Source of the DNA: Lachnospiraceae bacterium UBA3692
GTDB taxonomy: Bacteria; Bacillota; Clostridia; Lachnospirales; Lachnospiraceae
Assembly (NCBI GenBank): GCA_002372815.1
Contig: DFIR01000018.1
Coordinates: 1 to 27,644, forward strand
DNA length: 27,644 nucleotides
Reading direction: 5' to 3'
Shown: piece by piece, positions 13,357-22,300 of the stretch
How positions within the stretch are numbered: position 1 is the first letter of the stretch
Layout of the letters: each line of letters starts with the position of its first letter
Notes under the pieces: generated by a model
Seen by the model: only the letters and a program-made list of their open reading frames with translations
Told to the model about the DNA's origin: nothing
Database searches by the model: none
Translations under genes and position numbers: made by a program

Positions 13357-14715
13357 TTGGAAAAGTTTTTTAAACTGAAAGAAAATGGTACCGACGTCCG
13401 CACGGAGATCACGGCGGGTATCACGACATTCATGACGATGGCGTATATTCTGGCGGTGAACCCGAGCATTCTCGGTGATGCCGGAATGGACACCGGCGCG
13501 GTGTTCACGGCGACAGCGCTCGCGTCTGCGATCGGCTGCCTCTGCATGGCGCTGATGGCGAACCTGCCCTTCGCACTGTCCGCAGGTATGGGTCTGAACG
13601 CGTTCCTGGCGTACACGGTCGTCCTGCAGATGGGCTACAGCTGGGAAGTGGCGCTGGCGGCAGTTTTTGTTGAGGGTATCATCTTCATCATCCTGTCGCT
13701 CACCAATGTCCGTGAGGCGATCTTCAACGCCATCCCGACGACCCTGAAGCTGGGCGTGTCCGTCGGTATCGGCCTGTTCATCTGCTTCATCGGCCTGCAG
13801 AACGCGCACCTGGTCGTCGACAGCTCCACGCTGGTCTCGATCTTCTCGTTCAGCGGCTCCATCAAGAACGGGACCTTCGCGACGGAAGGCATCACGGCGG
13901 TGCTGGCCCTGGTCGGCATCATCCTGACGTCCTACCTGGTCATCAAGAACGTCCGCGGCAACATCCTGATCGGCATCGTCGCGACCTGGCTGATCGGCAT
14001 CGTGTGCCAGCTGGTCGGACTCTATGTCCCCGCTCCGGAAGCCGGCTACTACAGCCTCATTCCTTCCGGTATCCTGTCCACGCCTTCGTCCCTGGCGCCG
14101 ACCTTCCTGAAGCTTGACTTCTCCGCGATCGGATCCTTCAATTTCTTCGCGGTCATGTTCTCGTTCCTGTTCGTCGACCTGTTCGACACCCTCGGAACCC
14201 TGATCGGCTGCGCCTCCAAGGCGGACATGCTGGATGAGGACGGCAAGCTCCCTGCGATCAAGGGCGCTCTGATGGCGGACGCCGTTGCCACGACGGCCGG
14301 CGCACTGCTCGGCACCTCCACCGTCACGACCTTCGTCGAGTCCTCCTCCGGTATCGCGGAAGGCGGACGCACGGGTCTGACGGCGATCACTACGGGCGCG
14401 CTGTTCGTGCTGGCGCTGTTCTTCTCCCCGATCTTCCTGACCATTCCGTCCTTCGCGACGGCACCGGCCCTGATCGTCGTCGGCTTCCTGATGATGCAGC
14501 AGGTCGTCAAGATCAGCTGGGACGACACACTTGAAGCCATTCCGGCGTATATTGCCATCTTTGCGATGCCTTTCATGTATTCTATCTCGGAAGGCATTTC
14601 ACTCGGCATTATTTCCTATGTGATCCTGCATCTGTGTGCAAAGAAGACCAAGGACATCTCCCCGCTGATGTATGTGCTGGCAGTGGTGTTCGTCCTGAAG
14701 TACATCCTGCTCTGA
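13357..14715 (+). CDS. NCS2-family purine (hypoxanthine/guanine/adenine) permease
   Basis: This is an integral membrane proton-coupled nucleobase importer, 452 residues with about a dozen hydrophobic segments. The AzgA/PbuG/PbuO branch is indicated by EITAGITTFMTMAYILAVNP near the N-terminus. It is also indicated by SAGMGLNAF, VDLFDTLGTLIG, TSTVTTFVESSSGIAEGGRT and GLTAITTGALF, the last group being the substrate-site helices. The start is TTG 13357, supported by AGGAGG (13343-13348) with an 8-nt gap; translation then reads MEKFFKLKENGTDVRTE as in homologues. A promoter candidate lies upstream and an intrinsic terminator follows, so it is probably a single-gene unit. The specific base transported cannot be told. 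Confidence 0.92.
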   Translation: MEKFFKLKENGTDVRTEITAGITTFMTMAYILAVNPSILGDAGMDTGAVFTATALASAIGCLCMALMANLPFALSAGMGLNAFLAYTVVLQMGYSWEVALAAVFVEGIIFIILSLTNVREAIFNAIPTTLKLGVSVGIGLFICFIGLQNAHLVVDSSTLVSIFSFSGSIKNGTFATEGITAVLALVGIILTSYLVIKNVRGNILIGIVATWLIGIVCQLVGLYVPAPEAGYYSLIPSGILSTPSSLAPTFLKLDFSAIGSFNFFAVMFSFLFVDLFDTLGTLIGCASKADMLDEDGKLPAIKGALMADAVATTAGALLGTSTVTTFVESSSGIAEGGRTGLTAITTGALFVLALFFSPIFLTIPSFATAPALIVVGFLMMQQVVKISWDDTLEAIPAYIAIFAMPFMYSISEGISLGIISYVILHLCAKKTKDISPLMYVLAVVFVLKYILL

Positions 14716-14774
14716 TCACAGAGCAGACCGGCGCCTGCGCCTGCGCAGGCGGTCCGATCATCCGAAAAAAGCCT

Positions 14775-14830
14775 GCGGGGCTGTATCGCAGTAAGAAACA
14801 GGGTTTCTGAAGCGAGCAGCCCCGCTTTTT
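14775..14830 (+). terminator. Intrinsic terminator of the purine permease gene
   Basis: GCGGGGCTG (14775-14783) pairs with CAGCCCCGC (14817-14825), with an inner AGAAAC/GTTTCT stem in the loop, followed by T5 (14826-14830). It is 59 bp after the stop codon. The rest of the 233-bp gap before the recombinase gene has a direct 10-bp repeat (ACAGGCAGTA at 14838 and 14870) and no clear promoter. Confidence 0.8.
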
Positions 14831-14948
14831 ACGTTTTACAGGCAGTACAGACAGACATAAGAGAGCGTGACAGGCAGTATTCGTCACCTCATCGTCCTGT
14901 GCCGGCGGCCGTCCGGGATGGCCCCTGCACAGCAGCGAGGAGGGTATC

Positions 14949-16055
14949 ATGAACCAGACATCCACCGCAGAGGCGTTCCGCACCTGGCTCTATGAGCGGG
15001 AGAGCGCACCTGCGACCATCGAGCGCTACATGCGCGATCTGCGGAGATTCGAAGCGTTTCAAGAGGAGTTTCAAAAGAACAGAGAGAAGGGTGCGGCAGG
15101 GACGGCCGGGGCAGGGACGGCCGGAGAAGGAACAGTGCCCGGTCCCGCCCCTGACCGAGAGACCGTGCTGGCCTACAAGGCACAGCTGGGCGAGACCATG
15201 GCGCTGTCCAGCGCCAATTCCATGCTGGCGTCGCTGAACGCCTACCTTCGATTCATCGGGCGGGAGGACCTGTGCGTGCACCGGTTCCGGCAGCAGAGGG
15301 ACACCATCACTTTCTTCGAGCAGGAACTGACCAGGGAGGAACTGCAGCGCCTGCTGAGGGCGGCCGTGCGCAAAGGGGACTACCGCCTCGCGCTCGGGAT
15401 CTTCACGCTGGCCGGGAGCGGCGCGAGGGTGAGCGAGCTGCGGTTCTTCACTGTGGAAAGCGTGCGGCAGGGCGTCGTGGAGATCCGCCTGAAGGGCAAG
15501 ACGAGGAGGATCCCGGTGGCCGAGGTGCTGCAGGAGAGGATCCTGCGCTACTGCGATCTGTACGGCATCCGCAGCGGCCCGGTCTTCATCACCGGGAACG
15601 GCAGACTGCTCGACCGCAGCAACTTCTGGCGGAGCCTGCACGGCCTGGCGGAGGCGGCGGACGTCGATCCGGCCAAGCTCCATCCGCACAACTTGCGGCA
15701 CTTTTTTGCCCGTTCTTACTACAAACAGACGCGCGACCTGACCGGCCTGGCGGACCTGCTCGGGCACAGCAGCATCAACGTGACGCGCATCTACACCGCC
15801 GAAAACGGCAATTGTTACAAAAAAACGTTGGAAAATATGTGCGAAAGTGTACTGCCAGTGCGCAGGGAGGAGAAAGGGTGTGACGAAATGACGACAAAAA
15901 AACAACATAATGTTAGTTATGTTGTTCAAAGCGTTCCTATTCTGTTAGGATTTGAGTCCAATGTGACTATATCATTTCACATGAGATTTTGCAATATGTT
16001 ACGGAAATATTTTTCAAAAACAATTTCGCCGCGTTTTTGTCGGGCAATTTCGTAA
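14949..16055 (+). CDS. Xer-family tyrosine recombinase (probable DNA invertase of the adjacent switch)
   Basis: This 368-residue site-specific recombinase has an N-terminal SAM-like core-binding domain (about 5-115). That domain contains a Gly/Ala/Thr-rich stretch encoded by a 2 x 15-bp tandem repeat at 15096-15125. The catalytic domain carries R160 (SGARVSEL), K184 (LKGKTRRIP), H247 and R250 (HNLRH), H273 (LLGHSS) and the nucleophile Y282 (TRIYT), so the active site is complete. GAGGAGG precedes ATG 14949. Xer proteins usually end about 20 residues after the tyrosine; here 86 follow. The last part crosses an inverted-repeat site (15901-15926), and its final 42 codons lie inside the putative invertible segment. 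The tail is AT-rich compared with the rest of the gene. Its position beside two inverted Xer-like sites suggests it inverts the segment controlling the downstream adhesin. Confidence 0.88.
   Translation: MNQTSTAEAFRTWLYERESAPATIERYMRDLRRFEAFQEEFQKNREKGAAGTAGAGTAGEGTVPGPAPDRETVLAYKAQLGETMALSSANSMLASLNAYLRFIGREDLCVHRFRQQRDTITFFEQELTREELQRLLRAAVRKGDYRLALGIFTLAGSGARVSELRFFTVESVRQGVVEIRLKGKTRRIPVAEVLQERILRYCDLYGIRSGPVFITGNGRLLDRSNFWRSLHGLAEAADVDPAKLHPHNLRHFFARSYYKQTRDLTGLADLLGHSSINVTRIYTAENGNCYKKTLENMCESVLPVRREEKGCDEMTTKKQHNVSYVVQSVPILLGFESNVTISFHMRFCNMLRKYFSKTISPRFCRAIS
15901..15926 (+). repeat. Left inverted-repeat recombination site (IRL)
   Basis: Arms AACAACATAA (15901-15910) and TTATGTTGTT (15917-15926) are perfect complements around the asymmetric spacer TGTTAG. 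The whole 26 bp recurs as its exact reverse complement at 16157-16182. CATAA-TG....TTATGTT resembles the core of bacterial dif sites (E. coli CATAA-TGTATA-TTATGTT), as expected for a Xer-type enzyme. The site lies inside the recombinase reading frame and ends on a codon boundary. Confidence 0.9.
15966..15994 (-). promoter_or_regulatory. Extended -10 promoter inside the invertible segment, pointing left
   Basis: On the minus strand: TTGCAA (15994-15989), exactly 17 bp, TATAGT (15971-15966), with TG one base before the -10 box (TGATATAGT). The -10 box matches at 5 of 6 positions and the -35 at 4 of 6. In this orientation it would give an RNA antisense to the end of the recombinase gene, starting near 15959. 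In the inverted state it would read into the adhesin. Confidence 0.8.
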
Positions 16056-16071
16056 TAACTAACTCTTTCAG

Positions 16072-16097
16072 GGACCGCCGGTGAGGCGGTCCTTTTT
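16072..16097 (+). terminator. Rho-independent terminator inside the invertible segment
   Basis: GGACCGCC (16072-16079), loop GGTGA, GGCGGTCC (16085-16092), then T5 (16093-16097). The T-tract is on the right side only, so it stops rightward transcription coming from the recombinase gene before it reaches the adhesin. Inverted, it would no longer act in that direction. Confidence 0.9.
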
Positions 16098-16156
16098 ATT
16101 TGGCGGAATCATACGCGCACGCCTTCCGACCGGACGGAACCATAAGGATCCTTTGT

Positions 16157-16182
16157 AACAACATAACTAACATTATGTTGTT
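16157..16182 (-). repeat. Right inverted-repeat recombination site (IRR)
   Basis: AACAACATAA (16157-16166), spacer CTAACA (16167-16172), TTATGTTGTT (16173-16182). This is the exact reverse complement of the site at 15901-15926, spacer included, which is the geometry needed for inversion rather than deletion. It is 90 bp upstream of the adhesin start codon; that 90 bp shows a ribosome site but no promoter. Confidence 0.9.
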
Positions 16183-16272
16183 GCGGTGTGGGCAGAAGGG
16201 CAGAGAATGCCTTTTTTCCCGCGTTTCTGAGTCTCAGTCACCAAAAGGATATGCAGAGAGGGAAGGTCGAGT

Positions 16273-16377
16273 ATGGGAAAGAGAAGAGCATTTGGCAGGA
16301 GAGGCCTCTCGCTGATCATTGCGGCTGTGATGACAGTCCTGATGGTCCTCGCTTCGATTGCCGGGAATGTGTATGCG
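16273..16377 (+). other. Signal peptide of the giant adhesin
   Basis: A basic start (MGKRRAFGRR) precedes a hydrophobic core (about residues 12-30) and an Ala-rich cleavage region (NVYA before AAGD). Cleavage most likely follows A35, possibly A36. This directs export by the Sec pathway. Confidence 0.85.
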
Positions 16378-19300
16378 GCGGCGGGAGATGTGCCGGCACA
16401 TAAGAAGAGTATCGAACCTAATGGTGATGGTACTTACAAACTGGCGCTGAACGTCACTGGCCAGGCGGAGAAAGTGCCGCAGTATGTCAATGTGACGGTC
16501 ATTCTGGACGTGTCGGGGAGTATGAATACGCCCACCGTTTATACTGCCACCACGCAAAACGGCAATAATCTGTACGGATTGGTCAACGGACAATACGTTG
16601 AACTGACACGTAATAATAATGCATATTGGTACAATGACGGAAGCTGGCATCAGTATACTGGGACCCGATATATAGGCTCCAATCCCAGGCTTGCAGCTGC
16701 TAAGTCTGCCGTCAACAGTGTCGCTTCTGCACTTTTGTCCAAAAACGGGCAGGATGGCAATCCGAGTGACATGGTGGAAATGGCACTTGTCACATTCTCA
16801 AATGATGCTACTGTGGCAAGAACTCCTGTTACCACACTATCCAGCTTTCAGACAGCAGTTGATGGTGCGACTGCCGAAGGAGGAACGAACTGGGAGGATG
16901 CTCTCAGTACAGCAAATGGAGTCCAGTATTCGGATACCCACCAGGACAAAACATTTGTCATCTTCGTTTCAGATGGCAATCCGACATTTAGAAATACAGA
17001 AGGCACTTATCCCAACCATACGAATGATTACAATCAGTCATACCACGATACGTATGGTGTGTGGGGATCCGGATCTGAGAATGACACGACCGTGACCCGT
17101 TGCTATGATCATGCAAAAGATGATGCGCAGACCATAGCTACCAGGATCGGAGTCAGCAATTTCTTCACGATCGGAGCATATGGCGATGTATCCCGTATGC
17201 AGTCTTTGACAACGGATGCCGGTGCACCCTCTGGTAATTACTATTCGGCATCCAATACAACAGAACTGGAAAATGCGCTGAATGCGATCCTTGCCCAGAT
17301 CGAAATGGCCGGTTTTGCCGATGTGGAGATCGATGACGGCACGACCAATAATGTCAAGGTCGGTACGACTTCCGTCGAGCTGCTGGAAGTCGACGAAACA
17401 TCCTATCAGTACTATCGTGCGGGAGGCGATTATGGCACCGGCAATGGTGGTCTTGGCACCGAGTGGAAATCTACTGATGACCCGGCGCCGCCGGCAGCAC
17501 AGCTTGTAGACGGAGAGGTTCAGTGGGACCTTTCTTCCCTTGGCGTACTCGAAAATGGTGTGACATATACAGTTACTTTCGATGTATATCCCAGCCAGTA
17601 TACATATGATACGATTGCGAAGCTGAAGAACGGCGATATTACATACGATTCTCTCGACGAGAATATCCAGAAATACATTGTCGACAATGGCGGTGGCAGC
17701 TACTCTCTGCGCACCAATACAAATGCATCTTTGGACTGGGACGATACACGGGATGCTGCCGGGAAGCAGAGCAGTGATTATATTAACCCGGACCCTGTAG
17801 CAACTGACTCGGAGCAGCTGACAATCACCAAAAAGTGGGAAGGCGGCGATCCCGATGTGGACAGCCTGCCCCTTACAGTCCTTATGGACAATCAGGCATT
17901 CCACGACGCCACTCTGAGCAAGAATAATGGCTGGACGACCAGTACTTATATTTCGGTCGGCCTCATCAAGAACGGCCAGGCGCTTCCGGGTGCTCTGGGC
18001 CACGACTTCTCCTTCGCGGAACTCGATGATACACAGTATCATTGGGAACTTGACGCGCCTACTGTGCGTCCGATGCTCATCAACGGCGTCAAGACCATGC
18101 TCATCAAGGTCGACGACAAGCATCCCGCACCTTCCGGCGCGACAACGTATACCATTGAGGGCTCCACATATTACGTTGACACCGCAGTAGAAGGACTCAC
18201 TGCGACGAACCATCGCCGCTCCAACCTCAACCTGACCAAAGCCGTTACCGGTGAAGATGCGCCTAAGGATGCAACTTTCCCCTTCACCCTGACGGTGAAC
18301 AACAGTAAGGCGCCTGCGACCGAGCCCACAGATGATCCGGAACACAACTCCGACTACTGGGTCTGGTTCTCGATCTATGACACAAAAGCCGGCGCGACGG
18401 TTATGGATGCTACAGTCTCCGGTGCGACCGGTCCCAGCAGCAGCGGCTATTACTACGCTCCCAGCGGCACGGCGATCAGCGTCCAGATGAAGGATGGCTG
18501 GAACCTCCGCTTTACGAACCTGCCCAGCGGAACCACCTATACATTCGCGGAAGGAGCTTTGGCGGACGGCTTTGCTTTCAATAAAGCTGAACTGACTGAA
18601 GGTGAGGACAGCACCTTTAATGCCGGACAGACCTCCACGGGTACTATTGAGAAGACGAAGACTGCATACGCGGTCAAATACACCAACGACTACCAGCTCA
18701 CCAACCTTGAGATCACCAAGGAGTGGGTCGATAACAACGACCAGGACGGCAAGCGTCTGACGGCGGATGAGCTGAAGGAGAAGCTGACCCTGTCTCCTGC
18801 GGTCGAGGGTAAGGAACCCACTGTTGTTGACAATGGCGACGGCACGTACAAGATCACCTACACCGGCCTTCCTCGTTTCAACAATGGCCAGGAGGTCGAG
18901 TATACCGTCGCGGAGTCTGCGATCGACGGCTACACCACGACCGGCTCGCCGGCGAAGGACCACGGGACGATCACTAACACACATGAGCCTGAGGAGACCG
19001 AGATCCATGTCAAGAAGGAGTGGATCGGACCCGAAGCGCAGGAAGTGACAGTCACTCTCCTTGCTGACGGACAGCAGGCATCTCAGGAAGGCATTACCGC
19101 TGAGCAGAAGCTGACCGCTTCCAACAACTGGGAATATGCCTGGACCGGTCTGGATAAGTATAAAGCCGGCAAAGAGATCGTTTACACGGTCACAGAGGCG
19201 GCCATCACAGGCTACAGCACCTCCGGCCCTACTGGCGCAGGTACAGCGGCGGCTCCTTTCGTCTTCACCAACACCAACGACGAGGAGACCGAGATCTTTG

Positions 19301-22300
19301 TCAAGAAGGTCTGGGTAGGACCCGAGAAAACTGCGACGATCCACCTGCTCGCGGACGGGGAAGACACCGGCAAGACGGTCACGCTTCCGAGCAGCGGGGC
19401 GAATGAAGGCAGCTTCGACAAGCTGCGCAAATATGACGCGACCGACGGCCATGAGATCGCGTACACCGTGACCGAGGACGCTATTGCGAACTACACCACC
19501 ACCGGCCCGGAAGGCAGCGGCACGGAGTCGGCGCCGTATACCTTCACGAACACCAATGATGAGCGTCTGGAGATCCCGGTCGAGAAGATCTGGGATGATG
19601 CGGATAACCAGGACGGCAAGCGCCCGACTTCCGTTACCGTGCACCTGAAGGCGGACGGTGTGGATGTTGTGCAGGGAGACATCTCCGGCGTCCAGACACT
19701 GGATGAGAGCAACGAGTGGAAGTACACCTGGACGGGTCTGTACAAGTACAACCAGACGACCGGTACAGAGATCGCATATACATTGACGGAAGATGCGGTC
19801 ACCGACTATCAGACGGAGATCACCGGCAGCGCAGCGACCGGGTTCACCGTAAAGAACAGCTACACTCCTGGCAAGACGACTGTGACGGTCACCAAGGTCT
19901 GGAAAGACGCGGAGAACCAGGACGGCATCCGCCCGGAGAACGTCGAAGTGACGCTCCTTGCGGACGGCGAGGCTGTCTCGCAGACCGGCATCACCGCGAA
20001 GCAGACACTGGATGCTGACAACCAGTGGACCTATACCTGGCAGGATCTGAATCAGAAGAAAGCCGGCAAAGACATCGTCTACACCGTCAAGGAGACCGAG
20101 ACAGCTGTGATCACCGGTACGGATGGTCCGGGTACCTACAAGTATGAGATCACCGGCGACGCAACAGAAGGCTTCACCGTGACCAACACCCACACCCCTG
20201 AGACCGTGGAAGTTCCTGTCGAGAAGGTGTGGAATGATGCGAATGACCAGGATGGCTTCCGCCCTGAGAGCGTCGAAGTCGGCCTGAAGGCGGACGGCGA
20301 GACCGTGTCGCAGGAAGGCATCGAAGCGTCCATGACGCTCGATGAGAGCAACGAGTGGAAGTACACCTGGACCGGCCTGAATAAGTACAAGGACGGCGAA
20401 GAGATCGCGTACACCGTCGTAGAGACCACGACGAGTGTGATCACCGGCACGGATGGCCCGGGTACTTATTCCTATGAGATCACCGGCGATGCCACAAAAG
20501 GCTTCACCGTGACCAACACCCACACACCGGAACTCGTGGTAGTTCCTGTCACCAAGGTCTGGAACGATGCGGATGATCAGGATGGCTTCCGCCCTGAGAG
20601 CGTCGAAGTGACACTCCTTGCGGACGGCGCAGCAGTCACGCAGGAAGGCATCACCGCGAAGCAGACCCTGGACGAGAGCAACAGCTGGAAGTACACCTGG
20701 GAAGGCCTCTATAAGTACAGCGAAGGCGAGGAGATCGCGTACACCGTCGAGGAGACGAAGACGGATGTGATCACCGGCACGGATGGCGCGGGCACCTATG
20801 CCTATGCAGTCACCGGCGATATCGCCAATGGTTTCACTGTTACCAATACGCACACCCCTGAGCTCGTGGAAGTCCCTGTCACCAAGGTCTGGAGCGATGC
20901 TGACGACCAGGACGGCTTCCGCCCTGCCAGCGTGGAAGTGACGCTCCTTGCGGACGGCGAGGCTGTCTCGCAGACCGGCATCACCGCGAAGCAGACTCTG
21001 GATGAGAGCAACAGCTGGAAATATACATGGGAGAAACTCTATAAGTACAGCGAAGGCGAGGAGATCGCGTATACCGTCGAGGAGACCAAGACGGATGTGA
21101 TCACCGGCACGGATGGCGCAGGCACCTATGCGATCGCTGTGTCCGGCAGCATTGCGGACGGCTTCACAGTTACCAATACGCACACCCCTGAGCTCGTGGA
21201 AGTTCCTGTCACCAAGGTCTGGAGCGACGCGAATGATCAGGACGGCATCCGCCCTGAAAGCGTCGAAGTGACGCTCCTTGCGGACGGCGCAGCAGTCACG
21301 CAGGAAGGCATCACCGCGAAGCAGACCCTGAGCGAGGAGAACACCTGGAAGTACACCTGGGAAGGCCTCTATAAGTACAGCGAAGGCAAGGAGATCGCGT
21401 ACACCGTCGAGGAGACCAAGACGGATGTGATCACCGGCACGGATGGCGCGGGCACCTATGCCTATGAGATCACCGGCAATACCACAAGCGGCTACATTGT
21501 CACCAACACACATACCCCTGAACTCGTGGAAGTCCCTGTCGAGAAGGTATGGGACGATGCGGACGATCAGGATGGTATCCGTCCTGCCACTGTGCAGGTA
21601 AAGCTGCTGGCGAATGGCGAGGATGCGACTACCGCGAGCCCTGCGACTCTGCAGGAGACCAACGAGTGGATGCACACCTGGTACAACCAGCCGAAGTACA
21701 GTGAAGGCAAGGAGATCGATTACACCGTCGAGGAGATCAAGACGGATGTGATCACCGGCACCGACGGCGTCGGCACCTATGCGATCGCAGTGTCCGGCAG
21801 CGTTGCGGACGGCTTTACCGTAACGAACACACATACACCGGAGCTCACTGAAGTCTTCGTGAAGAAGATCTGGGTCGGCCCCGAGGCGGAGGAAGTCACC
21901 TTCAACCTCTATGCGGACGGCGAGAAGACCGACAAGTCGATCACGCTGAACGCGGACGGCAACTGGGAAGGCTCCATTGCGGAACTTGACAAGTACAAGG
22001 ACGGCGGCAAAAAGATCGCCTACACGGTCTCCGAGGATGAGATCCCTGCCGGTTACACGATGACCGGCCCGACCGGCAGCGGCACGGAGAATGATCCTTA
22101 CGCCATTACGAACACGAACGATGAACGCATCAAAGTTCCGGTCGAGAAGGTCTGGGATGATGCGGACGATCAGGACGGCAAGCGCCCGACTTCCGTTACC
22201 GTGCACCTGAAGGCGGACGGAAATGATGTGGAGCAGGATGGCGTTACGGCCGTACAGACACTCGATGAAGGCAACGAGTGGAAGTACACCTGGGAGAATC

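Larger units (their letters stand above)
15927..16156. promoter_or_regulatory. Putative 230-bp invertible promoter segment (sequenced in OFF orientation)
   Basis: The segment is bounded by two identical 26-bp sites in opposite orientation and lies between a tyrosine recombinase gene and the giant adhesin gene. It holds the last 42 codons of the recombinase, a leftward promoter (15966-15994) and a rightward terminator (16072-16097). In the orientation shown, the adhesin has no visible promoter and is shielded by the terminator. After inversion the promoter would map to about 16089-16117 reading right, with start near 16124 and a leader of about 149 nt. The terminator would then have no T-tract in the direction of travel. 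Phase-variable promoters of this design are known in gut bacteria; that this one inverts is inferred. Confidence 0.85.

Noticed and set aside
16183..16272. A fixed promoter for the adhesin downstream of the right site
   Set aside because: I found no -35/-10 pair with acceptable spacing in these 90 bp, which supports the view that transcription must come from the invertible segment.
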